Of a stretch of 64,000 nt of DNA, positions 8,230 to 16,698 are shown piece after piece. The stretch is from Archaeoglobaceae archaeon (GTDB lineage: Archaea; Halobacteriota; Archaeoglobi; Archaeoglobales; Archaeoglobaceae). The notes beneath the pieces are model-generated. The model worked only from the letters and a program-made list of their open reading frames with translations. It did not search any database and was not told the origin of the DNA. The stretch covers positions 372,001-436,000 of the forward strand of contig JAVYOO010000001.1 in the NCBI GenBank assembly GCA_038734275.1, read 5' to 3'. Position 1 is the stretch's first letter, and each line of letters begins with the position of its first letter. A program made the translations under genes and the position numbers.

Positions 8230-11200
8230 TTACTGTCTCTTCCTCAGCAAGTAGGCAACCGCAATCAGTCCAGCGATTGCGAAGATTGCTTCAAAGCCTG
8301 GAATTGGTCCGGGAGCGGGTGTTGTTGTCGGTGGCGGAGTTGTCTCGACTGGTGTCGGTGGCGGAGTTGTTGGTGTCACTTCTGGAGTTGTAACTGGTGG
8401 AGTCGTTGGTGGTGGTGTTGTAACTGCTGGCTTCTCCTTGAGGATCTGGACTGTCTTGATTACGAGGAGATCATCATGGGCTTTATATGTTCTTGCTAAG
8501 GCATCTGCAGGATCGAGATAATAGAGCTCCTTGGCGAGATAGTCTTCTGTCTTCTCAGCAGTTGTATTCATAGTATCTCTAATGTAGAATTTATAGGTTC
8601 CATCTGCGATACCAAGAGTCTCAAACGTAACACTTCCCTTTCCAGTGCTATCGAGTGTTACTCTCTGGTAAGACTTATAGTTCGGTCCAACCATCGTTAC
8701 CCAGACATGGTCGTAGCCCGGAACACCTTCTCTGCTTGTTTCGACGGTTATCTTAATCTGATCCCCGACGACTATTGTCTCTGGCTCGATTTTGACATCC
8801 ATCTTAAGCGATGAAATTTCAACAAGCTTCTGCACCTTATCTACTTCATCGGTTCCGAGATATAGCTTAACCGTGAATACATATAGACCAGGTTCAAGTT
8901 GTTTAGTTGCTCCTTTGTAGGCCTTAAGATCTAGGCGGAATTCCACCTGGTCATTGGCATCCGGTTGTGTATACTCAGACTTGCCGAATGCAGTTGGTTT
9001 GGCCCTTACATTTGGTCCCTCCAGTGTCCAAGTCACAGTAGCATAATTTCTATCACCAGGATCAGTCACTATCTTAACTTCAACTTCTCCCTGATATGGT
9101 ATAACGCTTGGGATCTCTACACTTAGTATTCTTGGATCGGTGACTACGATTGCGAACATTTTTTGTGGATCAGAAGACTTATCAATTTGAGAAGCGTTTG
9201 TTGGAGCATAGAAGTAGAGATAATAAGTTCCAGCATCCGCATCTAATCTCACTTTAATCTTAAAGTCAAGTCTGTCATTCGAATCGGGCTCGAATTTCTT
9301 GGTGCAAGCGGTTATTGGAATAATGGAGTCGGTTGTAACATCATCTACATTGGGCACACCTTCGAATACATTTTCTTCACTTGCAAATACACAAACGTTA
9401 TTAGCAGTCGTGGTGCCTGTGAACCTAATCTCTCCTCCCCTTGCAACCGTAGTCTTGTCAGCGTTCAGATCAATCGTCTGCTTTACAACCGATATTGACA
9501 CAGTATCTATAACATCGCCAGCAATCTTTGCCTTGAATTTGTATTCAGTTAAGGGGGCAGTCTGAGCTACCTCGATCTCTTTATATGCCTTACCAGTAGC
9601 ATCAACTTTCAAGGTTTCGTTAACTTCCTGCCCACTTCCACCGATGATCCTATTATCTTCCATTATGAAGTATACTGGACTGTTGACTTTCAGATTTGTT
9701 ATTATTGTGAACTTGACCTTGTCGCCCCTTACTACCGTGGTCTTGTCTGGGCTAATCTTAACCATGCCTTTAACGAGTTCAAACACTGTGGTTTCATCAT
9801 CTTCGAAACCAGTATCCGTAGTTAGTTTGAATTCTACCTTATAGTAGCCTGTATCCAATTGTGTGGCTCCGGTTAAATCTGGCCATCTCGTTCCAAAGTT
9901 ATCTATCTTGACAGAGAATGTTCTATCCGCACCTATTATAGCACTTGTTGTTCCAATCGTATTATCGTTAAGATCCTTTATAGTTATCGTGACCATGTTT
10001 GGAAGACCAATGTCATATTTGCTATTGGTTTCTGCAACATTTGTAACACCAGTTATAGTCAGATCAGTTCCCTTAACATGCTTTGATGGAACACTGATTG
10101 AGCTAAGCGTGGGCTTTGCGAGTATTATTACCTGAGTGGCTTCTGCTCTATAAGGATCGGTTCCTAAGAACAGGTTCTGTGGATCTTTTCCAGCAGCTAT
10201 CTTCGCTACAATATACCCCTCGGTATCTTTTGTGAATCCATACGCAGAGGTTAATTCGAAGTAATCTGGACAATTCATGTATTTCTCATCGAATTTCGAA
10301 GCCTTGTAAACCTTAGGAGTTAGTGACCATGTTCCGTTCACACAATCCGCATAATACACCTTGCCTTCCCAACCGGTCATTAGAACGCCAACAAAGTAAT
10401 CTTCAGATGCGCTCAGGCTATATTTTAGTTCTACTCTATCACCGAGAGCTGCTGTCATCGGAGTTGCGCTTATTGAGACTGCTGGTTTACCAGCTACTGG
10501 TTTAACCAAGAAGACAAGCCTATCATCCCAGATCGTTCCCAAGTTGTTAAAAGCAACGACTACGTAGTAGCTAGAATACATGCCCTGGTTTGCAGTGTTC
10601 AAGCTATATGTCCTGCTTCCGCCCTGCTCAGGCAAGCTTTCAAGCCACTTATAGTTATCTGGGTCTGTAGCCTTTGCAACGTTAAATACTCCTCCAACTT
10701 TAACCTTAGTTGTGTATGTATACCAGTCAATAACCGCAATATACCTCGTTCCATAGTCCTCTGCTTTATAATAAGACCAAGTTACCGTTAGGTCGATGGC
10801 TTGTCCATATGTTACTTCTTCATCAGAAAGCTTCATTGAAGTTATGGCTAAATCAGGTATTGTGATCGGTCCTTTATTAGTTGGGACTGTTGGTGGAGTG
10901 GTTGGTGGTGGGGTTGTTGGTGGAGTGGTTGGTGGTGGGGTTGTTGAGATTGTCAAACTGCCAACCGAAGGCGTTGCATCTACACCGTCAACACTCGCAG
11001 TAACAACATTGAAGCTTATAGTCCCTGAAGCTCCAGAATCGACTTGGAACACAGCGGTTGCAACTTTTGTCTTGCTTGCAATGTTAACTGGAGAGCTTGA
11101 AACTCCTAAATATCTGACATAATTTGCACTCGAGGATATTGTGTCCATTGTGTTGAACAATCCCTGAGTTGAGCCACTAACGTAGCTGATCTTTGAAGTG

Positions 11201-11379
11201 TCGAAGGTGAAGTTGAGGAGCACAGCATTGGCAGTGCCATCCTGAACGCTGATGTCGACTGCAAAGATTCCACCTGGGGCAACAGTGGTTTTGTTTGGTT
11301 CTATGAATACTGTAGCAGCCATCACTGGAGTCACTAATACTACTAACAACATCAACCCTATTAGTCCGAACTTTTTCAT
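8230..11379 (-). CDS. Surface-anchored cohesin-domain protein (scaffoldin-like) with PGF-CTERM-type tail
   Basis: This large secreted protein (about 1049 residues from the chosen start) begins with a signal peptide (MKKFGLIGLMLLVVLVTPVMA). A cohesin-like module follows directly (about residues 22-145: VFIEPNKTTVAPGGIFAVDI and FDTSKISYVSGSTQG). Then come a Thr/Pro linker and about 800 residues of repeated Ig-like beta domains, several with a TTVxRGxxxxF start. A second Thr/Pro linker leads to the tail PIPGFEAIFAIAGLIAVAYLLRKRQ. The PGF-hydrophobic-basic tail is the archaeosortase-processed type seen on S-layer proteins. The ATG at 11379 is preferred over 11400 because a strong GGAGGT lies seven bases before it. 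The cohesin suggests it binds dockerins of neighbouring secreted proteins and displays them on the cell. Confidence 0.85.
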   Translation of the reverse strand: MKKFGLIGLMLLVVLVTPVMAATVFIEPNKTTVAPGGIFAVDISVQDGTANAVLLNFTFDTSKISYVSGSTQGLFNTMDTISSSANYVRYLGVSSSPVNIASKTKVATAVFQVDSGASGTISFNVVTASVDGVDATPSVGSLTISTTPPPTTPPTTPPPTTPPTVPTNKGPITIPDLAITSMKLSDEEVTYGQAIDLTVTWSYYKAEDYGTRYIAVIDWYTYTTKVKVGGVFNVAKATDPDNYKWLESLPEQGGSRTYSLNTANQGMYSSYYVVVAFNNLGTIWDDRLVFLVKPVAGKPAVSISATPMTAALGDRVELKYSLSASEDYFVGVLMTGWEGKVYYADCVNGTWSLTPKVYKASKFDEKYMNCPDYFELTSAYGFTKDTEGYIVAKIAAGKDPQNLFLGTDPYRAEATQVIILAKPTLSSISVPSKHVKGTDLTITGVTNVAETNSKYDIGLPNMVTITIKDLNDNTIGTTSAIIGADRTFSVKIDNFGTRWPDLTGATQLDTGYYKVEFKLTTDTGFEDDETTVFELVKGMVKISPDKTTVVRGDKVKFTIITNLKVNSPVYFIMEDNRIIGGSGQEVNETLKVDATGKAYKEIEVAQTAPLTEYKFKAKIAGDVIDTVSISVVKQTIDLNADKTTVARGGEIRFTGTTTANNVCVFASEENVFEGVPNVDDVTTDSIIPITACTKKFEPDSNDRLDFKIKVRLDADAGTYYLYFYAPTNASQIDKSSDPQKMFAIVVTDPRILSVEIPSVIPYQGEVEVKIVTDPGDRNYATVTWTLEGPNVRAKPTAFGKSEYTQPDANDQVEFRLDLKAYKGATKQLEPGLYVFTVKLYLGTDEVDKVQKLVEISSLKMDVKIEPETIVVGDQIKITVETSREGVPGYDHVWVTMVGPNYKSYQRVTLDSTGKGSVTFETLGIADGTYKFYIRDTMNTTAEKTEDYLAKELYYLDPADALARTYKAHDDLLVIKTVQILKEKPAVTTPPPTTPPVTTPEVTPTTPPPTPVETTPPPTTTPAPGPIPGFEAIFAIAGLIAVAYLLRKRQ
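10990..11298 (-). repeat. Cohesin-coding tract, copy in the anchored protein
   Basis: By eye these 309 bases are identical to 14472-14780 in the double beta-helix gene, and nearly identical to the tract at 11815-12180 in the protease gene. The match stops sharply at both ends, as expected from recent gene conversion or duplication of the module. Confidence 0.9.
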
Positions 11380-11541
11380 TTTCTCAACCTCCTTCCGCAT
11401 TTTCGTTCACTTCCTACTATATAAATCCTACGATTTAGCGGACGGAGTATAGCCCTGGCTACCCCGCCGCCAAAGCTTAGTTATATTTAAAGTATATAAA
11501 CTTTTTGCCCATCTGTGATATACTTTACTGCAATTGACGAA
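11376..11541 (-). promoter_or_regulatory. Duplicated promoter/leader, copy A (hairpin and strong SD)
   Basis: About 166 bases ahead of the cohesin gene are some 97% identical (5 mismatches seen) to 19191-19356 ahead of the 838-residue dockerin gene. On the minus strand the element has a TATA-like box (GTTTATATACTTTAAATAT, about 11485-11503). It then has a GC-rich imperfect hairpin (GCGGCGGGGTAGCC with GGCTATACTCCGTCCGC, about 11437-11472), a second AT box (GGATTTATATAGTAGG), and the ribosome site GGAGGT seven bases before ATG 11379. If transcription starts after the first TATA, the hairpin lies in a ~90-base 5' leader. Confidence 0.75.
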
Positions 11542-11609
11542 CTCAGAGAAGTCTGTCCGCGAGTGCACTGATCACCTTTAATTATCCTTTTGTCTGCCAT
11601 CTATATTTT

Positions 11610-13865
11610 TTAACCAAATCCAGAATTAGGATTAAACAACCACTTCATTATCACATTTATCAGCTCCAAATCGCTTATTCTGTTGTTCAGCCAGTCCATT
11701 ATCGCTGCTATTAGCTCCTGATCTTCTATTCTGTCATTGCCGTTGCTGTCGTAGCTTTGCCATGGCTCTGTGCCAATTTTTATGCTCTGAACTATTGGCA
11801 TTGCATTTGCTCCATTAACACTTGCTGTAACAACATTGAAGCTTAAAGTCCCTGAAGCTCCAGAATTGACTTGGAACACAGCGGTTGCAACTTTTGTCTT
11901 GCTTGCAATGTTAACTGGAGAGCTTGAAACTCCTAAATATCTGACATAATTTGCACTCGAGGATATTGTGTCCATTGTGTTGAACAATCCCTGAGTTGAG
12001 CCACTAACGTAGCTGATCTTTGAAGTGTCGAAGGTGAAGTTGAGGAGCACAGCATTGGCAGTGCCATCCTGAACGCTGATGTCGACTGCAAAGATTCCAC
12101 CTGGGGCAACAGTGGTTTTGTTTGGCTCGATGAAGATCTTTGCTGAGGTTGTTGGTAGAGGGGTAGTAGGTGTAGGTGTTGTAGGCGGAAGACCGGTATA
12201 TTTCAATGGTAGATAGTCAGTATTGTTAATCGCAATTGTGTAAGCAGAGTCACAGATTCCATCGCCATCTGAGTCTGCACAAGTTTGCGAATATCCAGTC
12301 TCAATCGGGTTCAACCAGACATTTCCTCCAGTATACTTTCCACCAATAATATTTTTAAATGCTGTTTTTGAAATATTCCAAGAATTTTCCAGTGGGCCCA
12401 AATAAACTGTTCCATTTATTATGTTGTCAAAAAACAAATTATTGGAAGAATTAAACAGATACACTGCATAAATGGGATTTTTCTCAATTATGTTTCTATA
12501 AATAATATTACTACTTGAGTAAGATAAATACATGCCCCCGGAATTATTGTGAATCGTATTGTTGACAATGGAGTTTTTTTCCGACGTATAGCATAAATAG
12601 ATTCCAACCGAACCATTCTTAATCGAAAAACCTTCGATATGAGTATAACTTGCTGTTACATTGAATACTGGACCCCCAAAACTATCTAAAATTGCACCCG
12701 AGGTATTTTCAGCTATGAGGAGCACCGATCTGTTTACATTTATGCTTTCATTGTAAATCCCATCTCTTACTATGATCAAGTCGCCACTTTTTGCATTATT
12801 TATTGCATCCTGAACCTTTCTGTAATTGTCCGGAACGTAAATCTTCTGTGGAACAAAATCAACAAGGTAAACTGATTTTTCTATACTACATTCTCCATAA
12901 CCAACCTTAAAATGTCCATCCCCATTCCAAGTTGCTCCCCAGCTGTTCCTGACGATCCAGTATTTTCCTGTCTCGTTGTATCCAACTAAGACTACCGCAT
13001 GATTTTCTTCCTCGAGAAAAATGTCGTCAATACATCTGAATATTCCGTTTTCGTCGAAATACCCTTTACTATCATACCTCATCACTGCTACAAGAGGCCC
13101 GTATGAGACAAGAAACCTCTTTATAGTGCCAATGTCATCTGTGAGATTCCAAAAATTTGATATTTTATAAATCTCATTTCCAATTGAGCATTTTTCAGAG
13201 CATTTTTTAGTTGTGAAGCACGCTGGAGGACTACAATAGTAATCCGAGTAGGGAAAACAGCTCTCCTTAACGATACCGTGCGATTTCAAATAACTCAATG
13301 CCATATAACTGGATCCACCACTACAGTCACCTGCAGAAGAACAGGAGATCAGGTCTTGCTCAGAGAGATCAGGATTGAGATCGGGGGCATCTCTTTTTAT
13401 TTCTATTAGAGATTCCAATACAGCAACAATTGCGAAAGCCCAGCATGCACCACATAAACCCTGATCCTTTACTGGAGTTGTATAGTCTTTTCCTTTGAAA
13501 TTTCGCCAGTCAAAGTAGATCGAGGGGTCGGCTGTGCTGGTTATTTCTCCTTTTTTGACAAGATTTGCAATTTTTCCCGCTTTGAGTTTTTCGGAGCAAT
13601 TTCCCCCATTCCAGGATAAACCACATTCGCAATCGTAGAAAGCCCATGATTCACATTCACTACCATCTGGAAATACACAAAATCCCAATTCACCAGAAGG
13701 AGTTGCTTTAATGACATATTTATAGCCTAAATTCACACAGCGAATTGCTGCTGGATTTGGCATTCCTGCAACAGGGAGAGATTCTTCAATTTCCTTACAG
13801 TCCACAGGAAACAACACTAAATTCAATATTAAGACCATTAAACAACCATATACCAATTTCCGCAT
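11610..13865 (-). CDS. Secreted papain-like protease with DUF333, beta-helix, cohesin and dockerin modules
   Basis: This 751-residue protein has an unusual chain of modules. A signal peptide is followed by a DUF333-like domain (about 34-82: NPAAIRCVNLGYKY, then FCVFPDGSECESWAF). Next is a C1A papain-like peptidase (about 115-338) with catalytic Cys141 in GLCGACWAF, His289 in EENHAVVLVGY and Asn307 in WIVRNSWG. A right-handed beta-helix region (about 341-555, starting KIYVPDNYRKVQDAI), a Thr/Pro linker, a cohesin (576-697) and a dockerin (about 700-745, first loop YDSNGNDRIEDQE) complete it. The catalytic residues are intact, so it is probably an extracellular cysteine protease tethered through its dockerin to a surface cohesin. 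Only 36 bases separate it from the gene upstream, so co-transcription is likely. Confidence 0.88.
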   Translation of the reverse strand: MRKLVYGCLMVLILNLVLFPVDCKEIEESLPVAGMPNPAAIRCVNLGYKYVIKATPSGELGFCVFPDGSECESWAFYDCECGLSWNGGNCSEKLKAGKIANLVKKGEITSTADPSIYFDWRNFKGKDYTTPVKDQGLCGACWAFAIVAVLESLIEIKRDAPDLNPDLSEQDLISCSSAGDCSGGSSYMALSYLKSHGIVKESCFPYSDYYCSPPACFTTKKCSEKCSIGNEIYKISNFWNLTDDIGTIKRFLVSYGPLVAVMRYDSKGYFDENGIFRCIDDIFLEEENHAVVLVGYNETGKYWIVRNSWGATWNGDGHFKVGYGECSIEKSVYLVDFVPQKIYVPDNYRKVQDAINNAKSGDLIIVRDGIYNESINVNRSVLLIAENTSGAILDSFGGPVFNVTASYTHIEGFSIKNGSVGIYLCYTSEKNSIVNNTIHNNSGGMYLSYSSSNIIYRNIIEKNPIYAVYLFNSSNNLFFDNIINGTVYLGPLENSWNISKTAFKNIIGGKYTGGNVWLNPIETGYSQTCADSDGDGICDSAYTIAINNTDYLPLKYTGLPPTTPTPTTPLPTTSAKIFIEPNKTTVAPGGIFAVDISVQDGTANAVLLNFTFDTSKISYVSGSTQGLFNTMDTISSSANYVRYLGVSSSPVNIASKTKVATAVFQVNSGASGTLSFNVVTASVNGANAMPIVQSIKIGTEPWQSYDSNGNDRIEDQELIAAIMDWLNNRISDLELINVIMKWLFNPNSGFG
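11815..12180 (-). repeat. Cohesin-coding tract plus linker, copy in the protease gene
   Basis: This stretch closely matches the cohesin tracts at 10990-11298 and 14472-14780, with only a few differences near its low-coordinate end. It also continues into the linker DNA (GAGGTTGTTGGTAGAGGGGT), shared with the double beta-helix gene but not with the anchored gene. Confidence 0.85.
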
Positions 13866-13901
13866 CCTAACACCAATTCAGAAAAATATAAAATTAAAAT
13901 T

Positions 13902-16613
13902 TCAACTCAACCACTTCATTATCACATTTATCAGCTCATGATCGCTCAATTCGTTGTTCAACCAGTCCATTATCGCTGTGATTAGCTCCTGATCTTCGAT
14001 TCTGCCATTGCCGTTGCTGTCGTAAGCCTGCCATGGCTCCTCAATGATTTGAATATTGTAAATACTAATTTCAGAAGGTTTATTGTCGACATTTGCATCA
14101 ATAATACTAAATTCAATTGCCCCCGTTGCGTTTGAATTAACTTTAAACACAGCGGTTGCAACTTTTGTCTTGCTTGCAATGTTAACTGGAGAGCTTGAAA
14201 CTCCTAAATATCTGACATAATTTGCACTCGAGGATATTGTGTCAATTGTGTTGAACACTCCCTGAGTTGAGCCAGTAACGTAGCTGATCTTTGAAGTGTC
14301 GAAGGTGAAGTTGAGGAGCACTGATTGTGCGGTGCCATCCTGAACGCTGATATCGACTGCAAAGATTCCACCTGGGGCAACAGTGGTTTTGTTTGGCTCG
14401 ATGAAGATCTTGTTTTTAACTATTTGAATGCTGAACACAGTTAAATTAGCCAAGGATACATTTACTCCATTAACACTCGCAGTAACAACATTGAAGCTTA
14501 TAGTCCCTGAAGCTCCAGAATCGACTTGGAACACAGCGGTTGCAACTTTTGTCTTGCTTGCAATGTTAACTGGAGAGCTTGAAACTCCTAAATATCTGAC
14601 ATAATTTGCACTCGAGGATATTGTGTCCATTGTGTTGAACAATCCCTGAGTTGAGCCACTAACGTAGCTGATCTTTGAAGTGTCGAAGGTGAAGTTGAGG
14701 AGCACAGCATTGGCAGTGCCATCCTGAACGCTGATGTCGACTGCAAAGATTCCACCTGGGGCAACAGTGGTTTTGTTTGGCTCGATGAAGATCTTTGCTG
14801 AGGTTGTTGGTAGAGGGGTAGTAGGTGTAGGTGTTGGTGCGGAAGTGGGAGTTGGTGTTGGAGTTGGGGTTGTGGGTGGGGTGGTAGGTGGAGTAGTTGG
14901 CGGGGTTGTTGGTGGTGTTGTAGGCGGAAGACCGGTATATTTCAATGGTAGATAGTCAGTATTGTTAATCGCAATTGTGTAAGCAGAGTCACAGATTCCA
15001 TCGCTATTGCTATCTGAACAAGTCATTGAAAATCCGCCACCCCATGGTAGAATCCAAGCATTACCACCGAGGTAGTTACCACCAACAATATTCTTAGAGC
15101 TTTGCTTGGTCGTATTCCAATAGTTTACGGAATTCTCTAAATAGACATATTGCGTGATAAGGTTGTTATAAATCCGATTATTCGTTGAATTAACAATATA
15201 AAGTGCATGGCGAGTGTTATCCACTATTGTGTTCCATGAGATCTCGTTGTCTTCTGCAGCATAGAGTATTACCCCTTCCTTACTGTTCCCAGTGACTGAA
15301 TTATTTTGGAGGACATTGTTTTTGAAGTAATAACATGCCAATCCGTAAAGAGAACTGTTTCGGATTACATTGTTTGTGAATTTGCTTTCTGAAATCCACC
15401 ACAACTTAACTGGAGCACCTATAACAGTGCAGTTCGTAATTGTAATGTTCTTAACACCATTGGCATCAATTGAATAACTTGAATTAACTATCCTAAAACC
15501 ATCAAGTGTAACATCACTTGCTCTTATTTGTATTGCGACGACACCCAAGCCATCGATTATTGTGCAATTTGATCCGCAGGCTGATTTGATTGTTAGCGGT
15601 TTGTTTATAATTATATTTTCAGCATACGCTCCGGGTTTCACTATTATTAAGCTTCCGGGCGTTGCGTTGTCTATTGCTTGCTGGATCGTGGTATAGTTGT
15701 CTGGAACGTAGATGTCTCCAACAAGGTTTAAACAAGGATCTCTTGGAGTCAAATTAACCTTTAATGGTAAGTAATCTATGTTATTCATAGCAATTGTGTA
15801 AGCAGAGTCACAGATTCCATCGCTATTGCTATCTGAACAAGTCATTGAAAATCCGCCACCCCATGGTAGAATCCAAGCATTACCACCGAGGTAGTTACCA
15901 CCAACAATATTCTTAGAGCTTTGCTTGGTCGTATTCCAATAGTTTACGGAATTCTCTAAATAGACATATTGCGTGATAAGGTTGTTATAAATCCGATTAT
16001 TCGTTGAATTAACAATATAAAGTGCATGGCGAGTGTTATCCACTATTGTGTTCCATGAGATCTCGTTGTCTTCTGCAGCATAGAGTATTACCCCTTCCTT
16101 ACTGTTCCCAGTGACTGAATTATTTTGGAGGACATTGTTTTTGAAGTAATAACATGCCAATCCGTAAAGAGAACTGTTTCGGATTACATTGTTTGTGAAT
16201 TTGCTTTCTGAAATCCACCACAACTTAACTGGAGCACCTATAACAGTGCAGTTCGTAATTGTAATGTTCTTAACACCATTGGCATCAATTGAATAACTTG
16301 AATTAACTATCCTAAAACCATCAAGTGTAACATCACTTGCTCTTATTTGTATTGCGACGACACCCAAGCCATCGATTATTGTGCAATTTGATCCGCAGGC
16401 TGATTTGATTGTTAGCGGTTTGTTTATAATTATATTTTCAGCATACGCTCCGGGTTTCACTATTATTAAGCTTCCGGGCGTTGCGTTGTCTATTGCTTGC
16501 TGGATCGTGGTATAGTTGTCTGGGACATATATATTAGCAGACGCCACGGGAAGTATCATTATCAATACCAAACATAAACTTGTTTTTCCCATCACTATAA
16601 TTCTTTTTTCCAT
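13902..16613 (-). CDS. Secreted double beta-helix protein with two cohesins and a dockerin
   Basis: This protein of about 903 residues has a signal-peptide-like N-terminus (MGKTSLCLVLIMILPVASA). Two practically identical ~273-residue right-handed beta-helix (NosD/pectate-lyase-like) domains follow, each starting IYVPDNYTTIQQAIDNATPG and ending near SDSNSDGICDSAYTIA. A Thr/Pro linker, two tandem cohesins (about 627-745 and 750-855) and a C-terminal dockerin (YDSNGNGRIEDQELITAIMD) complete it. Beta-helix proteins of this sort often bind or cleave polysaccharides, but no catalytic residues can be assigned. Two cohesins and one dockerin in one chain would allow branching assembly. The frame opens with a TTG at 16619; ATG 16613 is preferred because a TATA-like box (CTTTTAAAGC) lies about 25 bases upstream, giving a leaderless start. 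Confidence 0.85.
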   Translation of the reverse strand: MEKRIIVMGKTSLCLVLIMILPVASANIYVPDNYTTIQQAIDNATPGSLIIVKPGAYAENIIINKPLTIKSACGSNCTIIDGLGVVAIQIRASDVTLDGFRIVNSSYSIDANGVKNITITNCTVIGAPVKLWWISESKFTNNVIRNSSLYGLACYYFKNNVLQNNSVTGNSKEGVILYAAEDNEISWNTIVDNTRHALYIVNSTNNRIYNNLITQYVYLENSVNYWNTTKQSSKNIVGGNYLGGNAWILPWGGGFSMTCSDSNSDGICDSAYTIAMNNIDYLPLKVNLTPRDPCLNLVGDIYVPDNYTTIQQAIDNATPGSLIIVKPGAYAENIIINKPLTIKSACGSNCTIIDGLGVVAIQIRASDVTLDGFRIVNSSYSIDANGVKNITITNCTVIGAPVKLWWISESKFTNNVIRNSSLYGLACYYFKNNVLQNNSVTGNSKEGVILYAAEDNEISWNTIVDNTRHALYIVNSTNNRIYNNLITQYVYLENSVNYWNTTKQSSKNIVGGNYLGGNAWILPWGGGFSMTCSDSNSDGICDSAYTIAINNTDYLPLKYTGLPPTTPPTTPPTTPPTTPPTTPTPTPTPTSAPTPTPTTPLPTTSAKIFIEPNKTTVAPGGIFAVDISVQDGTANAVLLNFTFDTSKISYVSGSTQGLFNTMDTISSSANYVRYLGVSSSPVNIASKTKVATAVFQVDSGASGTISFNVVTASVNGVNVSLANLTVFSIQIVKNKIFIEPNKTTVAPGGIFAVDISVQDGTAQSVLLNFTFDTSKISYVTGSTQGVFNTIDTISSSANYVRYLGVSSSPVNIASKTKVATAVFKVNSNATGAIEFSIIDANVDNKPSEISIYNIQIIEEPWQAYDSNGNGRIEDQELITAIMDWLNNELSDHELINVIMKWLS
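14472..14780 (-). repeat. Cohesin-coding tract, copy in the double beta-helix gene
   Basis: Identical by eye over 309 bases to 10990-11298. The other cohesin of this gene (about 14150-14410) is clearly more diverged, so the first cohesin is closer to one in another gene than to its own neighbour. Confidence 0.9.
14971..15704 (-). repeat. 734-bp intragenic tandem duplication, unit 1
   Basis: These bases are identical by eye to 15790-16523, offset 819 bp (273 codons). The unit encodes one beta-helix domain. Identity ends abruptly at both sides. It appears as GCAATTGTGT at the low end and GTTGTCTGG at the high end on the plus strand. Confidence 0.93.
15790..16523 (-). repeat. 734-bp intragenic tandem duplication, unit 2
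   Basis: Second copy of the beta-helix coding unit, identical by eye to 14971-15704. The lack of even synonymous changes over 734 bp implies a very recent duplication or ongoing gene conversion. An assembly artefact is unlikely because the flanks differ. Confidence 0.93.
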
Positions 16614-16651
16614 AAACAAATTCTGGATGGAGCTTTAAAAGCTTTTCCTAA

Positions 16652-16663
16652 TGATTACAATCA
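16652..16663. promoter_or_regulatory. Dyad TGATT-AC-AATCA upstream of the double beta-helix gene
   Basis: A perfect 5-base dyad with a 2-base centre lies just upstream of the TATA-like box of the 16613 gene, where an archaeal regulator could act. The core ATTGTAAT (reverse strand) recurs in two other promoters in this window. It is a candidate operator only. Confidence 0.35.
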
Positions 16664-16698
16664 TCAAAAAATTAAGAAAAATTGTAAAAATTTAGTGT

